64,000 nt of DNA. It comes from Chryseobacterium sp. FP211-J200. GTDB taxonomy: Bacteria > Bacteroidota > Bacteroidia > Flavobacteriales > Weeksellaceae. A program made the position numbers and the translations under genes. The stretch is taken from positions 50,457-114,456 of the forward strand of contig NZ_LSHB01000022.1 in the NCBI RefSeq assembly GCF_001643375.1, in the 5' to 3' direction. Positions 8,143-17,594 of this stretch are shown here, in pieces (position 1 is the stretch's first letter; the number at the start of each line of letters is the position of its first letter). Below the pieces are notes generated by a model. That model was not told where the DNA came from, did no database searches, and was given only the letters and a program-made list of their open reading frames with translations.

Positions 8143-9651
8143 TTATCTCTTCCTTACATTCTCCAAAATATCCGGAAAATAAGTGTCGGATAGATGTTCA
8201 AATTCATCACCACGCATAAACATGGAGGCATCCACTTGGTCATAGGTTTCTCGTCCGGCCGCAGCAATCAATTCGTTGCAAGTGTGCAAAGTGTTTTTAT
8301 GGAATTGATAGACACGTTCTGTTTTGTCATTGGTGTCAAGACCTTTGATCAGCATTTTATCCTGTGTAGCCACGCCTGTTGGGCAAGTGTTGGTATTGCA
8401 TCTCAAAGCTTGGATGCAACCGAGTGAGAACATAAATCCTCTCGCATTGTTACAAAGATCCGCACCCATTGCAACGGCTCGCAGGATATCCAATGAGGTC
8501 AACACTTTTCCGCTGGCAATGATCCTTAATTTATCTCGAACTTCATAATTGATCAGTGTTCTATTGACGAAGATCAAAGCAGGTTCCAAAGGCATCCCAA
8601 CACCGTCAGAAAATTCTGGTGGCGCCGCTCCGGTTCCGCCTTCTGCACCATCTACGGTGATGAAGTCTGGATAGATATTCAGAATGTTCATCTGCTCGCA
8701 AATCTCTTCGAACTCTTTGGTGTCACCAATACAAAGTTTGAAGCCTGTTGGTTTTCCGCCAGATAATTCACGTAATTGATGGACAAATCGTAACAAACCT
8801 TCAGCATTGGAAAACGCGCTGTGGGAAGGTGGCGAAAGAATAGTGACACCAGGTTTTACATGGCGAATTGCTGCAATTTCCGGTGTGTTTTTCACGCCTG
8901 GCAAAACGCCGCCGTGACCAGGTTTAGCGCCTTGGGATAATTTGATCTCGATCATTTTGACATTCTCAAGATTCGAATATTTGGTGAACAACTCCGGGTT
9001 GAAGTTACCATGGTCATCACGACATCCAAAATAACCCGTTCCAATTTGCCAGCAAAGGTCGCCACCTTCCAAGTGGTGTGGCGAGATACCACCTTCGCCT
9101 GTATTGTGATAGAAATTGCCTTTTTTGGCGCCACGGTTAAGAGCCTGCTGGGCACGATCACTCAAGGCACCAAAGCTCATGGCGGAAATGTTGAAAAGCG
9201 AAGCATTGTAAGGTTGCTTGCAATCTTGTCCGCCTATGGTCACTCTCGGCAATTCTTCTTTCGGATGTTTGGCGTAGATGGAGTGTTTGATGCCTTCATA
9301 TTTGCGGTGGTTGATCTCGAGCTGAGTTCCAAATGGGACGGTGTCGCCAACATTTTTCGAACGTCGGTAAGCTGCAGATCTTTGATGTCTAGGAAAAGGT
9401 TTTCCATCGGTTTCTCTTTCTATAAAATACTGTTGGATCTCTGGTGATATTTCCTCAAAGATATATCGGAAATAACCGAGTACAGGGAAGTTTCTCAGGA
9501 TCGCATGTTTCGTTTGATACGTGTTGTAGATTCCTAAAATATATAAGAATGTCAATAAAATTGGAATCCATAAATGGTTTTTTAAGAGCAAAGCTGTCGT
9601 CCAGGTCACTATTAAAACGACAATTCCCCAAAAGATGAATTTATTTCTCAT
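8143..9651 (-). CDS. Membrane-anchored FMN-binding glutamate synthase family protein
   Basis: A 502-residue protein with two N-terminal membrane segments (about residues 5-24 and 27-42) followed by a stand-alone glutamate synthase central/FMN domain. GAKPGHGGVLPG, TVDGAEGGTGAAP and the cysteine cluster CNTNTCPTGVATQ match the FMN and Fe-S part of GltB, but there is no amidotransferase domain. The reaction of these single-domain homologues is not established. The complete gltBD pair is at 19821, so this is an additional copy, not the cell's main GOGAT. It is last in a minus-strand run starting at dusB. Confidence 0.85.
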   Translation of the reverse strand: MRNKFIFWGIVVLIVTWTTALLLKNHLWIPILLTFLYILGIYNTYQTKHAILRNFPVLGYFRYIFEEISPEIQQYFIERETDGKPFPRHQRSAAYRRSKNVGDTVPFGTQLEINHRKYEGIKHSIYAKHPKEELPRVTIGGQDCKQPYNASLFNISAMSFGALSDRAQQALNRGAKKGNFYHNTGEGGISPHHLEGGDLCWQIGTGYFGCRDDHGNFNPELFTKYSNLENVKMIEIKLSQGAKPGHGGVLPGVKNTPEIAAIRHVKPGVTILSPPSHSAFSNAEGLLRFVHQLRELSGGKPTGFKLCIGDTKEFEEICEQMNILNIYPDFITVDGAEGGTGAAPPEFSDGVGMPLEPALIFVNRTLINYEVRDKLRIIASGKVLTSLDILRAVAMGADLCNNARGFMFSLGCIQALRCNTNTCPTGVATQDKMLIKGLDTNDKTERVYQFHKNTLHTCNELIAAAGRETYDQVDASMFMRGDEFEHLSDTYFPDILENVRKR

Positions 9652-9738
9652 GTCTTTTTTGAATTTTTAATTCTCATTAAATATAAAACCATTCCAAAGA
9701 TATTTGAAATGGTTCTATTAAATAAATTTAAGTAATTC

Positions 9739-11367
9739 TTACTGAACTTGCTTTACTTCGATATAATAATTTTTATCAAAAGCCACAGGTTTATCAGATC
9801 TCAAAGTCACAGTTTGCGATTGTTCTGTTGGTTTCAGTTCTTGTCCGTCTGCAAGTCTGATTGGCAACTTCAAATCGGGAATGACGTTGGTCCATTTATA
9901 GGTCAACTGATTTCCGGTCTGTTTGTATTCCAAAGTTGGGATCTTGATGGTTCTCAAATATTGGGTGAAAATAGTTGAAAGGTCAATTCCCGATTTTTCT
10001 GAGAAATATTTTTCTATCTGTTCTGTAGTGACCGTCTGATGATAGAAATCTTTATTAAGTCCTCTCAAGATCTGACGGAATTTCTCATCATTATTGATCA
10101 CCTGGCGAATCGTATGCAACATATTGGCACCTTTTGGATACATATCGCCACTGCCTTCGTTTCTGACTCCGTAAGTCCCAATGATCGGTTTGTCGTTTTG
10201 GATATTCTTTCGAATTCCCTGCAGATATTGATTGCCATCAGCTTTCCCGAAAAGATGATCTACAAATAAGGTTTCGGAATAGGTCGTAAAACTCTCGTGG
10301 ATCCACATATCCGCTTGGTCTTTTGCCGTGATGTTGTTCGCAAACCATTCGTGTCCAGTCTCGTGGATGATGATGTAATCCCATTTCAGGCCAATTCCAG
10401 TTCCGGAAAGGTCTCTGCCTAGGTAGCCATTTTGATATTTGTTTCCGTATGCCACATTACTTTGATGTTCCATCCCAAGATGCGGAGATTCTACCAATTT
10501 GTAAGAATCCTTATAAAAAGGATAAGGTCCAAACCAATGCTCAAAGGCTTTCATCATTGCTTGTACTTGTTCAAACTGTTTCTTCGCTTTGTCAAGATTG
10601 TAATCCAAAACCCAGTAGTCAAGGTCTAGTTTTCCCTCTTCACCATCGAAGGTATCTTTGAAGTTGACATATTTTCCGATGGATGGGATGATGGAATAAT
10701 CGTTGATCGGGTTTTTCACTTCCCAGGTCCATGATTTTTTGTCGCCAACATTTTCTTGTTTAATTAATCGTCCGTTTGCAACTCCAACCAAATCTTTCGG
10801 TGTGATGATCTTGAAGGTGATCCCATTGTTTGGCTCATCACTCCAGATATCTTTTACAGGCAACCAAATACTTGCGCCAATACCTTCGTCTGCGACCGTC
10901 ATCCAAGGATTTCCATTTTTATCTTTGTTGAAGATCCATCCGCCGTCCCAAGGTGCGTGTTTCGCTATCAAAGGATTTCCTGAATAATCGATGTCAATGG
11001 TGTAGGTTTCTCCTTTTTTGAAATTCTTTTTGGTGGATAGGAAAATGAAATCACCATCCACTTTTTTGTCAGTCATAGGAAAGCTTGCGGTGATCTTATC
11101 AGCTTTCATCGGCTTTTGCAGGTCGATCTGGAAAGTGGGGTTTTTTACATCTTTCTCAATGGTCAAGCTGATCTTGTTGCTACCTTTGATGCTTTTTGTG
11201 TCGAAGTTGGGCTCCAGAACAATATCATATTTTTTAACATCCCAAAAGTCTCGGAATTCTGTATTAGAACCTTTTAGAGTATCAATTCTAGTGGTTTTCG
11301 CATTTTCAAAAAACTGAGCTTGCGAAACGCCAGAGATAAGGATGGAGAGAAGTACTAACTTTTTCAT
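9739..11367 (-). CDS. Secreted M1 family metallopeptidase (aminopeptidase N-like)
   Basis: A 542-residue zinc peptidase with signal peptide MKKLVLLSILISGVSQAQ. The zinc site is His335-Glu336-x-x-His339 in HETGHEWFANN, with third ligand Glu358 in WIHESF. The exopeptidase motif GxMEN appears as GMEHQ (298-302), a variant form. The N-terminal beta domain (about 45-230) and catalytic domain are present, while the long C-terminal helical domain of E. coli PepN is absent. Probable action is removal of N-terminal residues from peptides in the periplasm. Genes on both sides run in the same direction with 58 and 87 bp gaps. Confidence 0.9.
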   Translation of the reverse strand: MKKLVLLSILISGVSQAQFFENAKTTRIDTLKGSNTEFRDFWDVKKYDIVLEPNFDTKSIKGSNKISLTIEKDVKNPTFQIDLQKPMKADKITASFPMTDKKVDGDFIFLSTKKNFKKGETYTIDIDYSGNPLIAKHAPWDGGWIFNKDKNGNPWMTVADEGIGASIWLPVKDIWSDEPNNGITFKIITPKDLVGVANGRLIKQENVGDKKSWTWEVKNPINDYSIIPSIGKYVNFKDTFDGEEGKLDLDYWVLDYNLDKAKKQFEQVQAMMKAFEHWFGPYPFYKDSYKLVESPHLGMEHQSNVAYGNKYQNGYLGRDLSGTGIGLKWDYIIIHETGHEWFANNITAKDQADMWIHESFTTYSETLFVDHLFGKADGNQYLQGIRKNIQNDKPIIGTYGVRNEGSGDMYPKGANMLHTIRQVINNDEKFRQILRGLNKDFYHQTVTTEQIEKYFSEKSGIDLSTIFTQYLRTIKIPTLEYKQTGNQLTYKWTNVIPDLKLPIRLADGQELKPTEQSQTVTLRSDKPVAFDKNYYIEVKQVQ

Positions 11368-11425
11368 TTTTAATTTTCTTGCTTTAATAAGTTGATTGGA
11401 GATGGTGAAAAGTTACAAAACGATG

Positions 11426-12082
11426 TCAATTAATTATTTTGGGAAGTCGATCACAATATTCCAAACCTAAGAACCCACGCTTGAAGGTAAATTCGACGGT
11501 TTTGTTTTTTGAGAAAAAATGGAGGTAGAGAACACATAATAAATTGACTCTTACTCTTTCGCCGCCCTGCAAATGAATATAATAGATAACCGTTTTGCTT
11601 TCGTAGGCCGTTTTTACTTTATCGATCTGCTTTGTCACGACATGTCTCTCAAACGTTTTTAATCTATTGATCAAAAAATAAAATAGATCGGTGATAAACA
11701 TTTTTGTCATACCAAATGCGCCAGCCAACATAAAGATGGAAACGAGTATAAATCCTAACATGTCCTCTGTTTTTTCGGTGTAGAAGTCGGGTTCGAAGAT
11801 AAAATAATACGCAATCAGGAAGATGACAATAGAGATACTTGGGATGTATTCTATCCTTCGCCAGAATTTTGGTTTTAGGAATTGTTCTCGCCAGACAAAA
11901 ATATCTATTACCAACAGAAAAATGAATGGAACCAGCATCAATGGAAACAGACGGTCTATTCCCATTTCATTGATATAATAAACGGCAAAAACTACTGGAA
12001 TACCAAGTATGTTAATGTAGTTTCCGCTGAATAAACAGAACAAGATCCAAACGAATGCGATTAAAAATATTAAAAAGAACAT
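11426..12082 (-). CDS. Integral membrane protein of unknown function
   Basis: I do not recognise the family. The 218-residue protein has about four or five hydrophobic segments in residues 1-135 (for example IFLIAFVWILFCLFSG, LMLVPFIFLLVIDIFVW, ISIVIFLIAYYFIF, ILVSIFMLAGAFGM). A soluble basic C-terminal part of about 80 residues follows. It begins 26 bases after dusB on the same strand and is probably co-transcribed. No catalytic motif is visible. Confidence 0.65.
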   Translation of the reverse strand: MFFLIFLIAFVWILFCLFSGNYINILGIPVVFAVYYINEMGIDRLFPLMLVPFIFLLVIDIFVWREQFLKPKFWRRIEYIPSISIVIFLIAYYFIFEPDFYTEKTEDMLGFILVSIFMLAGAFGMTKMFITDLFYFLINRLKTFERHVVTKQIDKVKTAYESKTVIYYIHLQGGERVRVNLLCVLYLHFFSKNKTVEFTFKRGFLGLEYCDRLPKIIN

Positions 12083-12108
12083 TGGATTTCTCTGTTGATA
12101 TTTTGATT

Positions 12109-13098
12109 TTAAATTACATTTTCCAAATAGAAATGCTTGGTTTCCTCGATGATCTCATCAATTTGTTCAAGTGTCAAAGCTTGGAGGAACTTGGTCTTAA
12201 ATTCTTTGAAATGAGGAATTCCGCGGAAATAGTTGCTGTAATGCTGTCTCATTTCCACGATTCCAGGTCGTTCGCCTTTCCATTCTACGGACCAAAGCGC
12301 GTGGTTTTTCACCGCTTCCAATCTCTCGGAAATCGTAGGTTCTGGTAGGATCTCGCCAGTTTCAAAAAAATGCTTGACCTCGTTGAAGATCCAAGGATAG
12401 CCAATGGCGCCACGACCGATCATGATGCCGTCGCAGTTATATTTGTTTTTATATTCCAAGGCTTTTTCGGGAGAGTCTATGTCACCGTTTCCAAAGATCG
12501 GGATCTCTATGTTCGGATTGTTTTTGATTCTTGAGATGTGTTCCCAATCGGCCTCGCCTTTGTACATTTGAGAACGGGTTCTGGCGTGGATGGTCAAAGC
12601 TTTGATCCCCACATCCTGTAGTCTTTCGGCAACTTCATCGATGTTGATAGAATCCGTATCCCAACCCAATCTGGTTTTCACGGTCACTGGCAAATGGGTA
12701 GAATTTACAACCGCTTTCGTCAGTCGGACCATCAGGTCAATATCTTTCAAGACTCCGGCTCCGGCACCTTTGCAAACTACTTTTTTCACTGGGCAACCAT
12801 AATTGATGTCCACGATATCTGGCTCAACAGTTTCCACAATTCTTGCCGACATGGCCATTGCTTCCTCGTCACCACCAAAGATCTGAATTCCGACAGGTCT
12901 TTCGTAATCGAAGATGTCCAACTTTTTTCGACTCTTGATCGCATCACGGATCAAGCCTTCTGAAGAGATAAATTCCGAGTACATCAAGTCAGCACCATGC
13001 ATTTTGCAAAGTTTTCTGAAAGGTGGATCACTTACGTCTTCCATCGGCGCCAGCAAAAGCGGAAAATCTGGAAGTTCTATGTTGCCAATTTTAACCAT
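12109..13098 (-). CDS. dusB: tRNA-dihydrouridine synthase
   Basis: FMN enzyme that reduces uridines in the tRNA D-loop. The 329-residue protein has the Dus TIM-barrel start LLAPMEDVSDPPFRKLC, the INYGCPVKKVVCKGAGAGVL block with the catalytic Cys, TVKTRLGWD, and the phosphate-binding end DGIMIGRGAIGYPWIF. It belongs to the DusB-like group, which in other bacteria is often named nifR3. A TATTTTTG box ends only 4 bases before the ATG, implying a leaderless or nearly leaderless mRNA. It heads the minus-strand gene run down to 8143. Confidence 0.93.
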   Translation of the reverse strand: MVKIGNIELPDFPLLLAPMEDVSDPPFRKLCKMHGADLMYSEFISSEGLIRDAIKSRKKLDIFDYERPVGIQIFGGDEEAMAMSARIVETVEPDIVDINYGCPVKKVVCKGAGAGVLKDIDLMVRLTKAVVNSTHLPVTVKTRLGWDTDSINIDEVAERLQDVGIKALTIHARTRSQMYKGEADWEHISRIKNNPNIEIPIFGNGDIDSPEKALEYKNKYNCDGIMIGRGAIGYPWIFNEVKHFFETGEILPEPTISERLEAVKNHALWSVEWKGERPGIVEMRQHYSNYFRGIPHFKEFKTKFLQALTLEQIDEIIEETKHFYLENVI

Positions 13099-13102
13099 GG
13101 TG

Positions 13103-13110
13103 CAAAAATA
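13103..13110 (-). promoter_or_regulatory. -7 promoter box of dusB, 4 bases from the ATG
   Basis: On the minus strand the sequence reads TATTTTTG CACC ATG. The box fits TAnnTTTG exactly. Transcription starting a few bases downstream would begin at or next to the start codon. Confidence 0.65.
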
Positions 13111-13266
13111 CGAATTACATTTTGGATTTTATTACAGGATATTTTTCTGTATTATACATAATAATATTCGAATAATGATAATTTATTATTAAGGTTTATG
13201 ATGTTTGGTAGTGTTATTCATTATGAAATAGCTAAATTAGTAGCTTGTTTAATAAAAATAGTAAAT

Positions 13267-15840
13267 ATGAAGAAGATCAACTCTCTCAATCGCGGAATTA
13301 CAATTGCCGCTTTTTTTGCGTTCTCATTTATTCAGGCTCAGAATTATGAGTCTGTTGTCAAAGGTTATATCTCTGCAAATCAAAAATATAATAAGTTCAC
13401 AGCAACTGAGATAAAGGTAATGAATTCTGATAAGTCAGAAAGTTTGAAAGGAACTGTTGTCAATGTACAACAGACTTATGATGGGATTCCTGTTTTCAAT
13501 GCGATTTCATCTGCACTGGTAAAAGATAATAAGGTTGCTTATTTATCAGACAATTTTTCTGATGTTTCCTCTGCAAAAGTTAGTTCAAAAAATGCGGGAA
13601 TATCAAGTTCAGCCGCATTTGATTCTATGCTAAAAAACCTGAAGCTTAAAAACAGCAGAAAATATACCTTCGAAGCTGGTACGGAAAATAGCATCCAAAG
13701 CAAGGTCGTTTATTATCAGAAAGATAACCAATTGATATTGGCTTACGAACTTAACTTTGAAGAGGCAGACAGCAGTAACTATTGGAATGTGCTTGTAAAC
13801 GCAAGCAATGGTGAGATCTTGGAAAAAAACAATCTTTTAGTGTCTTGTAAATTTGATACCCATTCTTACACAAGTCCAGAAAGAATTGCTAACATTAAAG
13901 CTGAACAGAAAACGGCATTGTCACAGACCGATAACAAAATATTAGCACCCGACAATGCATCGTACAGAGTTTTTGAATTGCCAATAGAAGCGCCAACATT
14001 TGGAGAAAGAACAGTGGTGTCAAATCCTTGGTTATTGGATTCCTCGCCAGAAGGTTGGCATTCTGATGGAACAAACCACTATACTTACACCAGAGGTAAC
14101 AATGCTTATGCCTACACAGATTACAACAATACAAATTCTGTAGGTGATGTAGCCGAAGGTGGTAGCAGCAGGGTTTTTGATTTTCCTTTGGATATCAATA
14201 CGCCGCCAGCACAATATACGAATGGCGCAATCACTCAGCTCTTCTATATGAACAATAAGATGCATGATATCTTTTATAAGTATGGATTTACAGAATCTGC
14301 AAGAAATTTTCAAATGAATAATTTTGGAAAAGGTGGTGCAGGTAATGACTACGTAAGAGCAGAAGCTCGCGATGGTGGAGGAACAGATAATGCCAATTTC
14401 TCTACCCCGGCAGATGGAGGTGTACCAAGAATGCAGATGTATCTTTGGGGACCCAAATCTCAAAGCTATATATCATACAATTCTCCTTCTGATCTAGTTG
14501 GGAGAAATCCTGTTGTCGGTATTAATTCAGAATTCGGGCCAGCTATTTCTACAAGTCCTGTAACTGCAGATGTTGCTCTTGTTGATCCTGTAAAAGGCTG
14601 TACAACACTTAGTAATACTAACCTGACAGGCAAGATTGCATTGATAGAACGAGGAGACTGTGATTTTGTGGTCAAATTTAAAAATGCACAAAATAAAGGA
14701 GCTATTGGTGTGATTGTATATAATGCAACCAATTCTCCTGCAGTTGGTAATATGGGTGGTACAGATGCATCCATAACAATTCCGGGTGTTCTCATGGAAA
14801 ATGTGGAAGGTGAATTGATAAAGTCAAAGTTGGCTGCAAGCACTGTCGTTAATGTGAATATCAAAGACGAAAGTATCTGGGTGGATGGTAGTTTGGATAA
14901 CGGGATTGTTGCCCACGAGTATGCTCACGGTATCTCCAACAGAAATACAGGTAATGGATATTCTTGCCTTAGTACAAGTTCTGATAATGAGCAAATGGGC
15001 GAAGGATGGTCAGATTTCTTTGCATTGATGTTGACCAATCGTCCTGGTGATAATGCAGGTGTGCCAAGAGGGATTGGAACTTTTGCTATTGATGAGCAGA
15101 CCAATGGGGGTGGTATCAGGCCTGTTCAATATTCTCCAGATACAGAAATTAATGGTTATACCTATGGTAATACAAACGGAATGACCTATGTTTCGAGTGG
15201 TGTTACTTATGTCAACGTCCATTCAGTTGGTTTTGTATGGGCAACCATGCTTTGGGACCTACATTGGAAAATGGTAGAGAAATACGGTTATGCATCAGAC
15301 GTAGTAGCTGCACCTAGCTCAGGAAGCGGACGTGTACTTCAGTTGGTGATGGATGGTCTTAAATTACAAGGTTGTAATCCGACATTTGTAAAAGGTAGAG
15401 ATGCGATCATTGCTGCAGACCAGGCTACGACTGGGGGTGCGGATAGATGTTTAATATGGAATGTCTTTGCAAAAAGAGGTTTAGGTGTCAACGCTTCTGC
15501 TGGATCCATTATTGGAACGGGAACAGGTATGAATGATCAGGTTGAGGATTTCACAGTTCCTGCAGATTGTAACCTTGCGGTTGCTGACGTTCAGAAAGAT
15601 AAATTCGTTGTTTATCCAAATCCTGCTAAAAACGAAATTCATATCAAAAGTGGCTCAACTACTTTAGGAAAAACTTTAGTCAAGATTTATGATGCTTCTG
15701 GAAAATTAGTTTTGGAAGATAATCTTAATCTTTCGGATAATAGTGTAATTAATGTTAGTTCGTTGCCAAACGGGGTTTATCTCGTGAAAGGTTCAGGGCT
15801 TGGTGTTGATTTCAGTGAAAAGGTGATCATCAAAAAATAG
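13267..15840 (+). CDS. Secreted M36 (fungalysin-type) zinc metallopeptidase with T9SS sorting domain
   Basis: An 857-residue secreted protease. Order: signal peptide ending FIQAQ, fungalysin propeptide (FTP) region to about 190, and the peptidase with zinc site HEYAH (His550, Glu551, His554) and downstream ligand region EQMGEGWSDFFA. A PA domain (about 430-535, LIERGDCDFVVKFKNAQ) is inserted before the zinc helix. The C-terminus VYPNPAKNEIHIKSGS to EKVIIKK is a type A T9SS sorting domain, so it is exported through the type IX system. I chose ATG 13267 because it starts the signal peptide; the frame opens earlier at 13198, which would bury the signal. A terminator follows at 15865. Confidence 0.9.
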   Translation: MKKINSLNRGITIAAFFAFSFIQAQNYESVVKGYISANQKYNKFTATEIKVMNSDKSESLKGTVVNVQQTYDGIPVFNAISSALVKDNKVAYLSDNFSDVSSAKVSSKNAGISSSAAFDSMLKNLKLKNSRKYTFEAGTENSIQSKVVYYQKDNQLILAYELNFEEADSSNYWNVLVNASNGEILEKNNLLVSCKFDTHSYTSPERIANIKAEQKTALSQTDNKILAPDNASYRVFELPIEAPTFGERTVVSNPWLLDSSPEGWHSDGTNHYTYTRGNNAYAYTDYNNTNSVGDVAEGGSSRVFDFPLDINTPPAQYTNGAITQLFYMNNKMHDIFYKYGFTESARNFQMNNFGKGGAGNDYVRAEARDGGGTDNANFSTPADGGVPRMQMYLWGPKSQSYISYNSPSDLVGRNPVVGINSEFGPAISTSPVTADVALVDPVKGCTTLSNTNLTGKIALIERGDCDFVVKFKNAQNKGAIGVIVYNATNSPAVGNMGGTDASITIPGVLMENVEGELIKSKLAASTVVNVNIKDESIWVDGSLDNGIVAHEYAHGISNRNTGNGYSCLSTSSDNEQMGEGWSDFFALMLTNRPGDNAGVPRGIGTFAIDEQTNGGGIRPVQYSPDTEINGYTYGNTNGMTYVSSGVTYVNVHSVGFVWATMLWDLHWKMVEKYGYASDVVAAPSSGSGRVLQLVMDGLKLQGCNPTFVKGRDAIIAADQATTGGADRCLIWNVFAKRGLGVNASAGSIIGTGTGMNDQVEDFTVPADCNLAVADVQKDKFVVYPNPAKNEIHIKSGSTTLGKTLVKIYDASGKLVLEDNLNLSDNSVINVSSLPNGVYLVKGSGLGVDFSEKVIIKK

Positions 15841-15864
15841 TTGTTTCCTTAATAATTATCATAC

Positions 15865-15894
15865 AAAGACATCCTGCAAAGGATGTCTTTTTTA
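15865..15894 (+). terminator. Terminator after the M36 peptidase gene
   Basis: AAAGACATCC (15865-15874) and GGATGTCTTT (15881-15890) form a perfect 10-bp stem with a TGCAAA loop and trailing T residues. Confidence 0.92.
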
Positions 15895-15918
15895 TTTATA
15901 TTTGGACAAAATTTGAAA

Positions 15919-16296
15919 ATGAAAAGGACTTTTATAGTAATGTTATCTTTTATAATATTCTCGTGCTCCAAAAATGAAAACTCAGGAAATAAAAATGTCA
16001 TTGTTGAAGAAGAAAATCCAAAACCAAAAGTGGTTACCGACCCGATCGCAGAAGGGAAATCTCTGATAGAAGGTTCTGATTGTCTTGGCTGTCACAAATT
16101 GGACGAAAGGTTGATTGGGCCATCTTACAAAGAAGTGGCTGAGAAATATGAGAATACACCAGAAAATGTAGAAATGCTGGCAGACAAAATCATTAAAGGA
16201 AGTTCTGGCGTTTGGGGCGATGTTCCAATGCCAGCGCACGGATTCAGTAAGGAGAATGCGAAGTTTATGGCGCAATACATTTTATCTTCAAAATAA
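15919..16296 (+). CDS. Lipoprotein c-type cytochrome
   Basis: A 125-residue class I cytochrome c. The signal peptide ends in a lipobox IIFSC with Cys16. The haem site is CLGCH (Cys55, Cys58, His59), and Met104 in VPMPAHGF is the likely sixth ligand. It probably shuttles electrons in the periplasm while tethered to a membrane. I chose ATG 15919 because it begins the signal peptide; the frame is open from 15883. The stop overlaps the rlmF start by one base (ATAATGA), a coupling of unrelated functions. Confidence 0.88.
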   Translation: MKRTFIVMLSFIIFSCSKNENSGNKNVIVEEENPKPKVVTDPIAEGKSLIEGSDCLGCHKLDERLIGPSYKEVAEKYENTPENVEMLADKIIKGSSGVWGDVPMPAHGFSKENAKFMAQYILSSK

Positions 16297-17219
16297 TGAC
16301 CGAAAAATCCAGCCTTCACCCCAGAAATATCCACCGAAATTCTTACGACTTCGAAGAATTGATTGTCGCAGTTCCCGAACTCAAACATTACGTTTTCAAA
16401 AATGATTACGATACGTTGACGATTAATTTCAGTCTTCCACAAGCCGTGAAATTACTCAACAAAGCCTTACTTTTGAAATATTACAATGTCAAAGATTGGG
16501 ACATTCCGGAGGGTAATCTTTGTCCGCCGATTCCTGGTCGCGCAGACTACATCCATTATTTGGCAGATTTATTAGCCGAAGAAAATGGCGAGATTCCAAC
16601 AGGAAATTCAGTGAAAGGTTTGGATATAGGAACTGGCGCCAATCTCGTTTATCCCTTGATTGCGAATAGTTCGTACGGTTGGGGAATTTTGGGAACCGAT
16701 ATTAACAAGGATTCTCTGGAAAACGCACAGAAGATTTTGGACAGCAATCCAGATTTATCAGAAAATATTCATTTGAAATTCCAACCAGATTCTGATTTTA
16801 TCTTTAAAAATATACTTTCGCAAGAAGACAAATTCACATTCTCAATGTGCAATCCGCCTTTCCATGAATCTGCCGAAGACGCATTGCAAGGCAATCGCAG
16901 AAAAACCAAAAATCTTAGAAACAACAAAGTTCAGAAACCAATTCTCAACTTCGGCGGAAACCAGTCAGAGCTTTGGTGCGAAGGTGGCGAGGAGGCTTTC
17001 ATCAAGAAAATGATCAACGAAAGTATCCAGTTCAAGTCGCAGGTTTTGTGGTTTACCACTTTGGTTTCCAAAAAAGACAACCTCCACCAGCTGACAACTT
17101 TGCTTAAAAACCTGAATGTCCCAGAATTCAAAACCATCGATATGGCACAAGGTCAAAAGATCAGCCGGATCTTGGCTTGGTCATTTGTCCCGACAGAAAG
17201 AAGGAAAGATTGGTTTTAG
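16296..17219 (+). CDS. rlmF: 23S rRNA (adenine(1618)-N6)-methyltransferase
   Basis: Methylates N6 of A1618 in 23S rRNA (E. coli RlmF, YbiN). The 307-residue length matches. Family blocks seen: LHPRNIHRNSYDFEELI at the start, CPPIPGRADYIHYLADLL, SAM motif GLDIGTGANLVYPLI, and the catalytic NPPFH typical of N6-adenine methyltransferases. The ATG overlaps the cytochrome stop codon. Confidence 0.94.
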   Translation: MTEKSSLHPRNIHRNSYDFEELIVAVPELKHYVFKNDYDTLTINFSLPQAVKLLNKALLLKYYNVKDWDIPEGNLCPPIPGRADYIHYLADLLAEENGEIPTGNSVKGLDIGTGANLVYPLIANSSYGWGILGTDINKDSLENAQKILDSNPDLSENIHLKFQPDSDFIFKNILSQEDKFTFSMCNPPFHESAEDALQGNRRKTKNLRNNKVQKPILNFGGNQSELWCEGGEEAFIKKMINESIQFKSQVLWFTTLVSKKDNLHQLTTLLKNLNVPEFKTIDMAQGQKISRILAWSFVPTERRKDWF

Positions 17220-17233
17220 ATTAATAAAAAAAT

Positions 17234-17321
17234 TTGGGCAGCTTTTCCGCCTTCCGTTCCCAATCTTTTTGCCCTAGCTTTTCCAGCCGCAAAAAAGGAT
17301 TTCCACTCAAGTCGGGCTGCA
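17234..17321 (+). repeat. Dispersed palindromic intergenic repeat, family 1, copy 3
   Basis: GGGCAGC, then TCCGCCTTCCGTTCCCAATC, the loop, GCAAAAAAGGATTTCCACTC and AAGTCGGGCTGC. Outer arms GCAGC and GCTGC are complementary. It lies directly after rlmF in the 375-bp gap before lysS. The open frame seen through it at 17234-17500 is repeat sequence, not a gene. Confidence 0.85.
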
Positions 17322-17424
17322 GTTTTCGGTACAAATCACCAGTTTGCATAACATCCAATTTTGTCATTCCGCTTCAAAACCCCAAGGGTTTAATCTCAGC
17401 AGCCGTAAGTGAAACGTATGGTGC

Positions 17425-17491
17425 ACGCAAAAAAACTCAAAATAGTTTCAATAAGTTCAAAAAAAACTTAGCGGACTTTGCGTTCAAAAAA
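17425..17491 (+). repeat. Dispersed intergenic repeat, family 2, shorter copy
   Basis: AACTCAAAATAGTTTCAATA, A-rich sequence, then AGCGGACTTTGCGTTCAAA. It corresponds to the second half of the element at 53808-53890 and lies upstream of lysS. Confidence 0.55.
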
Positions 17492-17563
17492 ATCCAATAA
17501 GTTTTCTTTTGTGCCTTTTGTGGTTCATCCAAAATTTAACTTCCATAAACATTTTAAAATCAC

Positions 17564-17571
17564 TATTTTTG
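17564..17571 (+). promoter_or_regulatory. -7 promoter box of lysS
   Basis: TATTTTTG fits TAnnTTTG and lies 23 bases before the lysS ATG. No clear -33 TTG. Confidence 0.55.
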
Positions 17572-17594
17572 CAATTCCAAAAAATTGAATTAAA

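Noticed and set aside
17234..17500. 88-residue open frame before lysS
   Set aside because: It lies entirely in family-1 and family-2 repeat sequence and resembles no protein.
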